Shown: one piece after another, positions 1-8,567 of the stretch
Layout: every line of letters starts with the position of its first letter
How positions within the stretch are numbered: the first letter of the stretch is position 1
From: Allobosea sp. LC85
GTDB taxonomy: Bacteria; Pseudomonadota; Alphaproteobacteria; Rhizobiales; Beijerinckiaceae
NCBI RefSeq assembly: GCF_000735605.1
Contig: NZ_JPKG01000006.1
Span: 1 to 64,000, forward strand
Length of the DNA stretch: 64,000 nucleotides
Direction of reading: 5' to 3'
Translations under genes and position numbers: made by a program
The notes under the pieces: generated by a model
Database searches by the model: none
What the model was told of the DNA's origin: nothing
Seen by the model: the letters and a program-made list of their open reading frames with translations, nothing else

Positions 1-2
1 GC

Positions 3-104
3 AAGCTCAAGGAGTTCAAACGCATCGCCATGCGGGCGGAGAAAACCGACCAGAGCTTCAAAGCCATGATCTACCTCGCAGCAGCCGTCATCAATTCACG
101 ATGA
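3..104 (+). CDS. IS5-family-like transposase, C-terminal fragment (runs off the left edge)
   Basis: The frame is open from the window edge and gives 33 residues plus a stop. It ends in a peptide of the type RADKTDQSF...YLAAAVINSR (here RAEKTDQSFKAMIYLAAAVI then NSR), which I recognise as the usual C-terminus of IS5-family (IS427-like) transposases of rhizobia. Only the tail lies in the window, so it cannot be said whether the element is intact. I could not pick out a convincing terminal inverted repeat in the bases after the stop. Confidence 0.7.
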   Translation, partial: KLKEFKRIAMRAEKTDQSFKAMIYLAAAVINSR

Positions 105-603
105 TCCCCCACAAGCCTTAGACCGCCGATCGCTCGTCAGCAGGTTTTCTCGAGTTCAGTATCCGCCAATCCTTATTCTTTCGTGGCTCAGATGAGTGCA
201 AAAGCCGCTTGTTGTCGTGCCTGCGAGCGAGCCGGAGATGTCGCTCATTTTGGCATGTACGAGCGGCTCAACAACATTGGCCTGACCTACTTCAGTCGCA
301 CAAGCCGCATTCTGGACGAAGCGAACTTTAAGTCCGGCATCCAAGGCGGGGACATCCAATCTTGGCCTATCCCGTTTCAATCTGGAATCGAGGAAGGAAC
401 TCTGTGCCCCCCGGGCGCCGCCACGTCTCCCCTCCCATTCGATTGCCCATCTTGAGCAAAACAACGCGCCCTTCGGCCCTCCGCCGCGGCGGCGCACGAG
501 CACGGCGTTCCCCGGTCGTCGAGCGGCAGCAAGACACTCAAGAACGCGTGGCGGCACAACGATCAGGGAAAGCTGAGATGGTCCGTGGCGGCAGAATCAA
601 GCG
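105..603. other. Intergenic stretch with no supportable gene
   Basis: About 500 bases between the transposase tail and the small exported gene. Short ORFs exist on both strands (183-455 plus, 156-557 minus). Neither has a good ribosome binding site, a recognisable domain or a consistent third-position GC preference. Part of it is probably the flank of the insertion sequence. Confidence 0.5.
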
Positions 604-846
604 CTATCGGCGAACGCCGACCCTGTTGACACCACCATTGCGATTTCCCGGACGAGGCGCCGTAACGGCACCGACCCCGACGGGCCGAGCCACGAGACGC
701 ACGCCGGGCCGCGCGACGCACCCGGCGGGATAACCGATATAGCTGCAGTAAATGACAGCATTTGCGGTTTCCGTTGTCGCAGCAAGACCAATGAAGCCGA
801 TTCCGACCGTCGCCATTGTGAAAATCGCAAGTTTAACTTTTGCCAT
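604..846 (-). CDS. Small exported protein of unknown function
   Basis: An 80-residue protein whose start at 846 is preceded by a G-rich ribosome binding site (GGGGG, about 8 bases upstream). A longer reading from 900 lacks such a site. Residues 1-28 form a typical signal peptide (MAKVKL, a hydrophobic core, then TANA|V). The mature part is short, with two cysteines (YCSYIGYPAGC) and then a Gly/Arg/Val/Pro-rich tail ending VRR. The composition resembles the short secreted Gly-Cys-Arg-Pro-Asn proteins common in Rhizobiales, but I cannot assign a family or function. Confidence 0.5.
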   Translation of the reverse strand: MAKVKLAIFTMATVGIGFIGLAATTETANAVIYCSYIGYPAGCVARPGVRLVARPVGVGAVTAPRPGNRNGGVNRVGVRR

Positions 847-1370
847 TTCAGGCCCCCAGGACTTTGAAGATAACAAGCGCTCGGAATGGTAACATTGCAT
901 CTACTAGGGCGAAAGGGCCGATAACAGCGCCAGGCACACCGGCAGGCGAGTCAAAAGCGCCGTGCTCCGGAATGGTGCCAACGCAATCTGGTGCCAGCGG
1001 CTGCACGTCGACATGCGTTTTGCATTGCGCGAACGACGGCTCAGTTGCCAAGTCACTCGCTGGCGGTCGCGGCAATGCGGATGGCGACGAGGCGATTGGC
1101 GGCGCGCCGGTCTCGACCCGGGACCGCTGCCTAGCCCATCGCAGGAGCCGACAGCTGCGTCAGGTCGCTCCGGCGATGCAGCGGATTTCGTCGCACCATG
1201 GCAAAGACGCTGCTCTGCATCGCGGCAAGGTTGGGAGGGAACCAGGAAGCCTGTGCTTCCTCTTGTTGGAAGCCGCCTGGAGCGGAAAATCTCAACCCCA
1301 GGGGACAGGCGAGGCCAGCTCGACCGGTCTCGTTCCCGACAACGCTCTACAATTACAACGAGGGGGAGAA
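847..1370. other. Intergenic stretch with no supportable gene
   Basis: About 520 bases between the small exported gene and tRNA-His. Overlapping ORFs on both strands (840-1436 and 962-1420 plus, 904-1413 minus) run into the tRNA or have no start signals or recognisable domains. I see no repeat or strong hairpin here. Confidence 0.5.
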
Positions 1371-1447
1371 TGGTACAGCCACCCCGGCTTGAACGGGGGA
1401 CCTCTAGATCCACAATCTAGCGCTCTAACCAACTGAGCTATGGCTGC
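1371..1447 (-). tRNA. tRNA-His (anticodon GTG), CCA encoded
   Basis: On the minus strand the cloverleaf is clear: acceptor GCAGCCA/TGGCTGT, D-arm TAGCTCAGTTGGTTAGAGC, anticodon stem CTAGA/TCTAG around loop TTGTGGA (GTG = His), T-arm CCCCG-TTCAAGC-CGGGG, then A73 and an encoded CCA. The base before G1 is T, so G-1 is not encoded. Position 73 is A rather than C, and the first pair is G1:U72. Loss of G-1 with A73 is the known alphaproteobacterial departure from the otherwise universal tRNA-His identity element. Confidence 0.97.
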
Positions 1448-1597
1448 ACGACACTCTCGGCGCCTTTTGGGCGCCCTGTCCGACGGCGCAAGAATGCGAA
1501 CTGGCCGGCGGCGCGGAACCTAGTGCCGTCGCGGCGCGATTGCAACCGCCGAAATGCACCGCACCACACGAAATCCAGCGCGCCGTCGTCCGCCTCT

Positions 1598-2593
1598 TCA
1601 ATCCTGCCGCAAAACGGCCTGCGCAGTGCGTGCCAGGTCCGTCACATGGGCGGAATAGGCCTCATAGCCGCGGCGCAGCGCCTTGGCGTGGATCACCACG
1701 GCGTCGGCGGGATTGTCGGTCCTGGCGAGAGTCTCCGCCTCATTCAGCGCCGCCTTCAGCTCGGCACAGGCATGGTCGAGAACCTTTGCCTGCAGCGCGC
1801 CAACCACGCGTGCGGCGGCGAGCGTCTGAGCCAGCCAGGTCGAGGCTGTCAGCGTTGCGAATTCCGGCGGTCGCGAAAGCGACGGCACTGCGGTCGCCAC
1901 GGGCTGGACCGCACTGGCAAGCTTGCGAACATCCGCGGAAACGGTGGCCGTTGCCTTCCTGACAGCTTCCGTGCCGGTCTTCACGGCGGCAGCGCTGACC
2001 TCTGCGGCCGATTTAAGGATAGCGGCCGGTCCGCTGGTGGCCGCGGTCGAAACCGCCTTGGCAGCGGCAGCTGGCTTTCTGGTCGCCTGCTTTGCGACGC
2101 GAACCTTGGTCGGCGGCTTGGCCTTGGCCGCGGCCGCCGCGGGCTGGCGCACCGCCTCGGGCTTCGCAGCGGTCGCCACTGAAGCCATGGCGGGGACAGC
2201 CGGGGCCTTGGCAGGAGGCGCGGCACTGGCGGCCTGGGCCGGCGCAACCGGAGGCTTGACGGCGCCCTTGGGCGCTTCAACCGGCTTCGCCGCGACTGCA
2301 GCCGCCGTCTGGGTGATGATGGGCGCAGGTGCCGGCTTGACCGGCGCAACCGCGACGGGTTCGGCAGGCGCAGGCGCGGGATCGGCATTCCCGGACACCG
2401 GGGCAGAGGCAACGGCAGCGGAGGGAACGGCAGCGAAGGAAACGGCAGGAGGCGCGCCTACCACCGGGCCGGTCGCGGCCGGGGCTGCCGGCACGACCTT
2501 CGACTCGGTCGGCGCTTCGCCCGAGAGAGCCTTGACGGGAGCGAGACTGATCGGCGCTTTGGACCCGATCTTTGGCGGAACAGGCTTAGCCAT
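1598..2593 (-). CDS. Phasin-family protein with long Ala/Pro/Lys-rich N-terminal region
   Basis: 331 residues. The ATG at 2593 is chosen over one six bases upstream because AAGGAG then sits 7-8 bases ahead. Residues 1 to about 240 are low-complexity Ala/Pro/Val. Within them is a basic, histone-H1-like stretch at about 157-180 (AKAKPPTKVRVAKQATRKP). Residues about 245-331 (FATLTASTWLAQTLAAARVV onward) form a helical phasin-like domain. It lies just downstream of the small phasin on the same strand, so both probably act on polyhydroxybutyrate granules. The basic segment recalls the DNA-binding phasin PhaF, but the domain order is reversed. Nucleoid binding is inference only. Confidence 0.7.
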   Translation of the reverse strand: MAKPVPPKIGSKAPISLAPVKALSGEAPTESKVVPAAPAATGPVVGAPPAVSFAAVPSAAVASAPVSGNADPAPAPAEPVAVAPVKPAPAPIITQTAAAVAAKPVEAPKGAVKPPVAPAQAASAAPPAKAPAVPAMASVATAAKPEAVRQPAAAAAKAKPPTKVRVAKQATRKPAAAAKAVSTAATSGPAAILKSAAEVSAAAVKTGTEAVRKATATVSADVRKLASAVQPVATAVPSLSRPPEFATLTASTWLAQTLAAARVVGALQAKVLDHACAELKAALNEAETLARTDNPADAVVIHAKALRRGYEAYSAHVTDLARTAQAVLRQD

Positions 2594-2693
2594 CGTCATT
2601 CTCCTTCAGCGAGCTAACGGTTGGAGCCGAGCCCTGGCCCAGCGCCGACGGCCTCTGTGGCGCGGGGCGGCGCAATGCAGCGCCGCCGGCGGC

Positions 2694-3089
2694 TCACTTC
2701 ATCTTGGTCGCCTTGGCTGCGGTCTCGGCAGCCTTGGCCGCAACCTCCTGGGCGGCAACGCCCAGATCCTTGAGCTGGCTCTGGAGAGCCGCAACCTGCG
2801 ACTTCACGAACTCGGACTGATGCTGCAGGACCTCGGTCAGGTCCTTCGACTTGACCAGCTTCTGGGCGAGGTCGAAGGCGGCGGCGACGTTGGTCTCGGC
2901 ATAGGTCATGGCCTTGCGGGTCACGTCCTGCGCGTTGACGCGTGCGGATTCGGCCGAACCATGCGCACCGTCCACGGCCTTGTGGGCTGCGTCGATGAAG
3001 CCATCGAAGGCCTTGCGGGCCTGCTCGACGCTGCGCTCGGCGAACTCGCGCATTTCGGTCGGCACTTCATAAGGCGTCTTGCCGGTCAT
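2694..3089 (-). CDS. Phasin (PHB granule-associated protein)
   Basis: 131 residues, a normal length for the rhizobial phasin family. It starts MTGKTPYEVPTEMREFAERS and then forms long amphipathic helices rich in Ala, Gln and Lys (VEQARKAFDGFIDAAHKAV; QHQSEFVKSQVAALQSQLKDL), ending in an Ala/Lys tail. Phasins coat polyhydroxyalkanoate granules in the cytoplasm. AGGAGG lies 7 bases before the ATG. A perfect palindrome about 50-70 bases upstream may be the operator for the PHB regulator PhaR. The second phasin-like gene follows about 100 bases downstream on the same strand. Confidence 0.9.
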   Translation of the reverse strand: MTGKTPYEVPTEMREFAERSVEQARKAFDGFIDAAHKAVDGAHGSAESARVNAQDVTRKAMTYAETNVAAAFDLAQKLVKSKDLTEVLQHQSEFVKSQVAALQSQLKDLGVAAQEVAAKAAETAAKATKMK

Positions 3090-3139
3090 GGGTGATCCTC
3101 CTGGCTGTGGATGGCTTGGTTTGCCACTCGATTGTGCAC

Positions 3140-3157
3140 TGCAATATCATTATTGCA
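3140..3157. promoter_or_regulatory. Palindrome TGCAATA-N4-TATTGCA ahead of the phasin gene (PhaR-like operator candidate)
   Basis: A perfect 7-base inverted repeat with a TCAT spacer lies 51-68 bases upstream of the small phasin start, where a promoter is expected. TGC/GCA-ended dyads are typical of PhaR (AniA) operators controlling phasin genes. The assignment is inference from position and base pattern. Confidence 0.4.
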
Positions 3158-3257
3158 ACGCGATGACAATCGCGTGACCCCGCCACGTTAACGCTGTTTC
3201 GATCAGACGCGGGAGAGCCTTGATCAGTTCCATGGATTTGCAGTCACTTGCCCGCTA

Positions 3258-3272
3258 TTAAGGCTTTGTTAG
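3258..3272 (+). promoter_or_regulatory. CtrA-like motif TTAA-N7-TTAG ahead of the PAS histidine kinase
   Basis: TTAA, seven bases, then TTAG ends 27 bases before the kinase start. This is one mismatch from the CtrA consensus TTAA-N7-TTAA. A separate GTTAAC lies about 70 bases further upstream. It is plausible for a cell-cycle kinase but unproven. Confidence 0.35.
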
Positions 3273-3299
3273 CCATATCGGCGCAGACCGAACGAGCGG

Positions 3300-6224
3300 A
3301 TGGGAATGAGCGAACCCGGGCAGGATTGGGCGATGCAGGGAACAGACGCAGCGAAAGACGCAGCGCTGGCGCCCTTCATTGCGGACGGCGCCTTGATGCT
3401 CTGGGACCAGAAGACCTCGCGGGTCGGCTTTGTCAACGCGGGCGCCGAGGCACTGCTCGGTCAGCATGTCGATGGCCCATCGCTGCCCGCGCCGACGCGC
3501 AGCAGGCTGGCGCTGCTCGCCGGCGGGCTCGCGCCTCGGGATCATTTGCGTCTTGAACGCCTCCGGCTGACGGCGGGCTTCACCGCCACGCTGGTGACAT
3601 GCGGCTGCAAGTTGTTGACGGGAGCAGACGGTCAACAGATTCTCGCGATCGCCATCGCTCCGTCGGAGCTGCGCCGACTCGGCATTACCGTCCCCCCGGC
3701 ACCGATTGCCGTGCCGCCAGCTATCCCTGCCGCAACCGTTGCTTCTCCCGCTCCGGCGCGGGCAATCGCCGCATCGAAGCGCGCGACCGTGCGTTTCGTC
3801 TGGCAAAGCGATGCCGACGGCCGCTTCACGAGTCTCTCGCCCGATATCGCCGAGATCGTCGGGGCCGATGCCGCCGCCAGCCTGATCGGCCGCAGCTGGC
3901 TGGAGCTGATCGATTGCGATCTCCTCGACCGAGAGGGCAGCCTGATCCAGCGGCTGGCCTCCGCCGCTACCTGGAGCGGACACCCGGTCCTCTGGCGGAC
4001 TGCTGGCCTCGCAGAAGGGGTTCGGGTCGAGCTTTCCGGTGTGCCTGTCCTCGATGCGAAGCGTGATCTTGCGGGTTTCCGTGGTTTTGGTCTCGCCCGC
4101 ATGATCGAGCGCGAACCATTCCCGCTGCCGACCAGTGCGTCGGACGGTCCCATGGCTCCCGCCTCAGCATCGGTGCCCCCTGCCCCAACCACCAACGACG
4201 TTGATTCCGCGCCCCTCATCGCAGAGTCCTCGGACAGCGCCGGCGAAGGCGAAGCCCCCGAGATCGGTGTCGACGTTCCGGCCACCGAGCCGACACCGGC
4301 GGCTCGCAGCGAAACTCCGCCTCCGAACGAGGCCGGCGCGAATGTCGTACCGCTTCGGAACGGCCATCTCACAGCGGTCAGACCGGTGCTCGAACCCTCG
4401 AAGGCGCTTCTGACATCCGCCGAGCGCAACGCTTTCCGCGAGATCGCCAAGGCGCTCGGCGCCCGCATCGCCGGAGACGACGAAGGCGAGCCACGGCTGC
4501 CACCTGCGGCCCCGTTGCGCCTGAGCGACGAAGTCAGCCGCTCCGACCGGCCGGCGCCCGAGCCGGCGAAGCCGAACGACACCACGGCAGCGGAATCCAA
4601 GCCGCCTGCAGCTGACGTTTCCTCCGTTTCCGAACCCGCACCATCGGCCGACACGCCCTCCGCACCTGCGGGGCGGCAGCGCCTGCCGAATTCGCATGCC
4701 GATGTGCTCGATCGCCTGCCCGTTGCAGTCCTGGTCAATCGCGGTGACGAACCACTCTATGCCAATCGCACGCTTCTCGACTTGCTCGACTATGCCGATC
4801 TCGCCGACCTGACGTCCGGCGGCGGTATCAGCCGCATGATCAAGGGCGCGGCCCGGGCCGATGGCGGCACCATGATCCTGGTCGACCGGACGGGCCATCT
4901 CGTCAGCGTCGATGCCCGCCTGTCGAGCGTCTCGTGGCAGGGCGAGCCGGCAACACTGATGGCCTTCCGTCACCCTGATGGCGGCGGCGAGGTCAAGGCA
5001 CTGACCGAGGAAGAGGCTGAGGAAGCGGAACTCGCAGCCGAATTCGAGGCCGAGGAGGCCGAGATTGCGGCGCGCGTCGACGCGTTGCGACTCGACATCG
5101 ATGCCCGTGAAGCCCGGATCAGCGAGATGATTGCGGTCCTTGATACCGCAACCGACGGCGTCGTCACCGTCGACGAGCGCGGCCGCATTCTCTCGCTCAA
5201 CAAGACCGCGGAGGCCCTGTTCGGTTACGACCAGCGCGAGGTCTCAGGCGAATTGTTCACACTGCTCTTCGCTCCGGAGAGCCACGCTCCTGCCCTCGAT
5301 TATCTCGAAGGACTCAAGGGCGGCGGCGTCGCCTCGGTGATGAATGACGGGCGCGAGGTCATGGCGCGCGTGCGTCAGGGCGGCCGCATTCCGCTGTTCA
5401 TGACCATGGGCCAGATCGCCGATGGCGCAGAGCGACGCTTCTGCGCGGTCCTGCGCGACATCACTGCCTGGAAGAAGACCGAAGGCGAACTGGTCGAGGC
5501 CCGCAAGGCGGCCGAGAAGGCCAGCGCCCAGAAGTCGGACGTGCTTGCCAAGATCAGCCATGAGATCCGCACGCCGCTGAACGCGATCATTGGCTTCGCC
5601 GAGGTCATGGCCGAAGAGCGCTTCGGGCCGATCGCCAATGAACGCTACAAGGAATACCTGCGCGACATCCACCAGTCGGGCGGCTATGTCATCAGCCTCG
5701 TCAATGACTTGCTCGACCTCGCCAAAATCGAGGCCGGCAAGCTCGATCTCGACTTCGTCAGCGTCAATCTGAACGAAATCGCGCTGTCCGTCGTCAATCT
5801 GCTGCAGCCCGAGGCTCAACGCGGGCGCGTGGTGCTGCGCTCCGGGCTCTCGCCCAAGCTGCCGCCGGTCGTGGCCGATCAGCGTTCGATCCGCCAGATC
5901 GTGATCAACCTGCTCTCCAATGCGGTGAAGTTTACCGATGCCGGCGGGCAGGTCATCGTCTCGACGGCCCTTGGTGATCAGGGCGAGGCGATCCTGCGGG
6001 TCCGCGATACCGGCATCGGCATGGACGACAGCGAAATCGCAATGGCGCTGGAACCGTTCCGGCAGGTGCCAACGACGCGGCGTGCGGGAGGCACAGGCCT
6101 TGGCCTGCCGCTGACCAAGGCGTTGGTCGAAGCCAACCGCGCGGCGATGACCATCACCAGCGTCAAGAAGGAAGGCACCCTGGTCGAGATCACCTTCCCA
6201 CCGCAGCGCGTCCTCGCGGGCTGA
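3300..6224 (+). CDS. Multi-PAS sensor histidine kinase of the PleC/DivJ/PdhS type
   Basis: 974 residues with no obvious membrane segment, so probably cytoplasmic. PAS-like segments lie near 165-260 (FVWQSDADGRFTSLSPDIAEI), 470-560 and 615-730 (LDTATDGVVTVDERGRIL). A Glu/Ala-rich coiled coil occupies about 565-612. A Pro/Ala/Glu-rich linker (about 270-460) separates the first two PAS regions. The HisKA motif KISHEIRTPLNAIIGF puts the phospho-acceptor at His754. The ATPase domain has INLLSNAVKFT, DTGIGMD and GGTGLGLPLTKALVEAN. The H-box and the length match the alphaproteobacterial PleC/DivJ/PdhS family, which sets DivK phosphorylation and cell fate. Which member it is cannot be told here. The start may be 3300 or 3306. 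Confidence 0.85.
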   Translation: MGMSEPGQDWAMQGTDAAKDAALAPFIADGALMLWDQKTSRVGFVNAGAEALLGQHVDGPSLPAPTRSRLALLAGGLAPRDHLRLERLRLTAGFTATLVTCGCKLLTGADGQQILAIAIAPSELRRLGITVPPAPIAVPPAIPAATVASPAPARAIAASKRATVRFVWQSDADGRFTSLSPDIAEIVGADAAASLIGRSWLELIDCDLLDREGSLIQRLASAATWSGHPVLWRTAGLAEGVRVELSGVPVLDAKRDLAGFRGFGLARMIEREPFPLPTSASDGPMAPASASVPPAPTTNDVDSAPLIAESSDSAGEGEAPEIGVDVPATEPTPAARSETPPPNEAGANVVPLRNGHLTAVRPVLEPSKALLTSAERNAFREIAKALGARIAGDDEGEPRLPPAAPLRLSDEVSRSDRPAPEPAKPNDTTAAESKPPAADVSSVSEPAPSADTPSAPAGRQRLPNSHADVLDRLPVAVLVNRGDEPLYANRTLLDLLDYADLADLTSGGGISRMIKGAARADGGTMILVDRTGHLVSVDARLSSVSWQGEPATLMAFRHPDGGGEVKALTEEEAEEAELAAEFEAEEAEIAARVDALRLDIDAREARISEMIAVLDTATDGVVTVDERGRILSLNKTAEALFGYDQREVSGELFTLLFAPESHAPALDYLEGLKGGGVASVMNDGREVMARVRQGGRIPLFMTMGQIADGAERRFCAVLRDITAWKKTEGELVEARKAAEKASAQKSDVLAKISHEIRTPLNAIIGFAEVMAEERFGPIANERYKEYLRDIHQSGGYVISLVNDLLDLAKIEAGKLDLDFVSVNLNEIALSVVNLLQPEAQRGRVVLRSGLSPKLPPVVADQRSIRQIVINLLSNAVKFTDAGGQVIVSTALGDQGEAILRVRDTGIGMDDSEIAMALEPFRQVPTTRRAGGTGLGLPLTKALVEANRAAMTITSVKKEGTLVEITFPPQRVLAG

Positions 6225-6294
6225 GGCCCGCGCGCTTTCGGCTTGCCTCTCGGGGCGCGCCGCCTTGTCGCAGCGGAAGCTGCCCGGCAGCCCT

Positions 6295-6522
6295 TTACTT
6301 TACTGTCGCCTTGCGCGCGCGGCCGCCGATCGCGCGCGCAATGTCGCCAAGGCCGCCGGACGCAATCGTGTCGAGGAAGACCGAGAGAGCTCCTGATCCA
6401 GGCTCATGCCGTCCCGCTTCTGGACGATGCGCACCAGATTCCCACCGAAATCGCGACAATCCTCAATCGACCTCGCAGGCGCCTGTGCTGACGGGCCGCG
6501 GGCGGAAGCGCCTGCCCGTCAT
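6295..6522 (-). pseudogene. Decayed small gene, two apparent frameshifts
   Basis: An ATG at 6520-6522 follows a ribosome-binding-like AAAGGG and reads MTGRRFRPRPVSTGACEVD before a stop. Allowing a one-base shift near 6464-6467 continues it as EDCRDFGGNLVRIVQKRDG MSLDQEL. Removing one CT from the CTCTCT run (6384-6389) continues it as SVFLDTIASGGLGDIARAIG and a basic end (stop 6295-6297). All three segments show strong coding-style third-position G/C on the minus strand, which none of the intact ORFs here does. The reassembled product is about 72 residues. I do not recognise the family. Sequencing error is an alternative. Confidence 0.4.
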
Positions 6523-6602
6523 AGTTTCGCCCTTTCCCACCGCACATAGGAGGCACCCCGATCTCGCAGGCAGAGTCGCGAAAAGTTCCGACCGACGGAG
6601 TC

Positions 6603-8567
6603 GTGTTGCGCCCGTTCTATGACGAAAACGTCGATGCGCTGATCGATCCGTTTGCGCCTCGCCCCAGACCCATGCCGCTGCGAGATCACGCCGCCTTCTC
6701 GGGACGGTGGCTTTCGGCCAGCCTGCTTCTGGGACTCGTCGGAGCCGGACTTCTCACCTCATCGCTCCTGGTTTCCGAGGCCGACAGTCCCGCCACGCGA
6801 AGCCCCGAAAGGGCCATGACGGCCTCGCCGCGTGGCGCCAACGCAAACGGCGCGGCCCGCAAGGGCGACCTGCTCGTGCAGCGCGGATTCTCGATTGGCA
6901 CGACACGTCATTTCCGTGCGCCGCTCACCGAAACGGTCGGCGCGCGCGAGATCACCAAAGTCCACGCACTCGTCCACGTCGCGGCCGAGCTTTCGCCGCT
7001 GGCCATAGCTGCTCCCAACATGCCAAGCCTCGAATCGCTCGGCCCTCCGCCCGGCGCAGGCCGGGAGGCCCCTCAGCAGGCGGCAGCTGATCCCGCCGAT
7101 GCCGATGTGTCGGTCGTCAGGCGCGATCTGGCCGATCACGCAGCGACGAGCACGGAGCCCGGCCTCTCGGATACCGCGGCCGCCGAGCAGGTTGCCGAGT
7201 TGCTCCGCCTCTCCGGATCGGAACCGCAACTGCCGCTGGAGTATTCGAACCAGCGCATCCTCTCGCGCACCCTTCGCCTGGCCGGGGAAGCGGAGGCGGA
7301 GCAGCCATCCCCCCTCGGCTCACCGGCCTTCGGCTCTCTGGATGTCAGAATCATCCCCGAGAACGTCACCAACATCCCTGTGCGCACGGGCTCCCAGGGG
7401 CCGTTCGAAGAGCGCGACGTCATGCTCGGCCATGGCGACACCCTGGCTTCCATCCTCCAGAACAATGGGGCCGACGATCAGCGGGTTGCGGCCATCGTCG
7501 CCGCGCTCGGAAAGCGCGCAAAGGCAGAGCTTCCGGAAGGCCAGCATCTGCGCCTCCTGATCGCCCCCGAAGGCAGCAGGCAAACCATCCAGCGCGTCAC
7601 TCTCTTCAACGAAACCGGCCCGGAAGAGATCGCCGCGGCCGATGATGGCGGCCGCTTCGTCTCAGTGGCCAAGAATGTCTCAGTGGCCAAGGATGACGCG
7701 CATCACGGCCCAGCCGAAGACAGCAGCGATGACGACGACGATGACAGCGGCGAGCGCGCCACCCTCTTCCAGAGCGTCTATGCAAGTGCGGTGAAGAGCC
7801 AGGTGCCGCGTGAGCTTATCGATGAGTTCGTCGGCATCTTCGCGTCGAATCTCGACCTCAAGCAGCGAACCAATGTCGGCGATCGCCTCGAGATGATCTT
7901 CAATGACGATGAAACGGCTCCGGCCGGCCGCCGCGAGTTGCTCTTCGCCGCCCTGACGGCGGAGGGAGAGACCCACCGCGTCTATCGCTATGCCTCGCCC
8001 GAGACCGGGGATGTCGACTATCTCGACGAAGAAGGGCTTTCACTGCGAAAACTCCTGCTGCGCCGGCCGGTCCAGATCGGACGCATAAGTTCGCCCTTCG
8101 GCATGCGCCGTCACCCGATCCTGCGCTATTCACGCCTTCACAGCGGCGTCGACTGGGCCTCGCCCCGCGGCACACCGATCATGGCGGCAGGCGACGGCAA
8201 GGTGGTGGCCGCCGGCCCGCACGCCGGCTACGGCAACCGTGTCGAGATCGAGCACGCGAATGGTTACGCCACCGCTTACAACCACATGGCCAGTATCGGC
8301 TCGCAGATCAGACCGGGGGCCACTGTCCGCATGGGCGAGATCATCGGCACCGTCGGCACGACGGGCCTCTCGACCGGGCCTCATGTCCATTATGAGGTGA
8401 CGATCAACAACCACTTCGTCGATCCGATGAAGGTCAAGCTGCCGAGCAACCATAGCCTGAGCGGCGCGGCGCTGACCGAGTTCAAGGATCACCAACGCCA
8501 GATCGAGAAGCTGCGGCAGCCCGGACCTGCCACCACGGTGGCGGTGCAGAACGGGCGCGCAGGCTAG
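6603..8567 (+). CDS. M23-family metallopeptidase, membrane-anchored (murein endopeptidase-like)
   Basis: 654 residues from a GTG; the ATG at 6672 is an alternative start. One transmembrane segment lies near 35-56 (WLSASLLLGLVGAGLLTSSL). It is followed by a long periplasmic region with a LysM/OapA-like stretch near 270-330 (DVMLGHGDTLASILQNNGA) and an acidic run of Asp residues near 375-380. The C-terminal M23 domain (about 490-615) carries zinc-binding HSGVD at His513 and HVHYEV at His594 and His596. This architecture is that of NlpD/MepM-like peptidoglycan hydrolases acting in division or envelope growth. The stop codon lies inside a dispersed palindrome. Confidence 0.9.
   Translation: MLRPFYDENVDALIDPFAPRPRPMPLRDHAAFSGRWLSASLLLGLVGAGLLTSSLLVSEADSPATRSPERAMTASPRGANANGAARKGDLLVQRGFSIGTTRHFRAPLTETVGAREITKVHALVHVAAELSPLAIAAPNMPSLESLGPPPGAGREAPQQAAADPADADVSVVRRDLADHAATSTEPGLSDTAAAEQVAELLRLSGSEPQLPLEYSNQRILSRTLRLAGEAEAEQPSPLGSPAFGSLDVRIIPENVTNIPVRTGSQGPFEERDVMLGHGDTLASILQNNGADDQRVAAIVAALGKRAKAELPEGQHLRLLIAPEGSRQTIQRVTLFNETGPEEIAAADDGGRFVSVAKNVSVAKDDAHHGPAEDSSDDDDDDSGERATLFQSVYASAVKSQVPRELIDEFVGIFASNLDLKQRTNVGDRLEMIFNDDETAPAGRRELLFAALTAEGETHRVYRYASPETGDVDYLDEEGLSLRKLLLRRPVQIGRISSPFGMRRHPILRYSRLHSGVDWASPRGTPIMAAGDGKVVAAGPHAGYGNRVEIEHANGYATAYNHMASIGSQIRPGATVRMGEIIGTVGTTGLSTGPHVHYEVTINNHFVDPMKVKLPSNHSLSGAALTEFKDHQRQIEKLRQPGPATTVAVQNGRAG

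Noticed and set aside
105-180. Terminal inverted repeat of the IS
   Set aside because: The other end is outside the window, so a repeat pair cannot be shown.
183-455. 90-residue ORF beside the transposase tail
   Set aside because: The middle looks weakly coding, but there is no start signal, no known family and low confidence in either strand.
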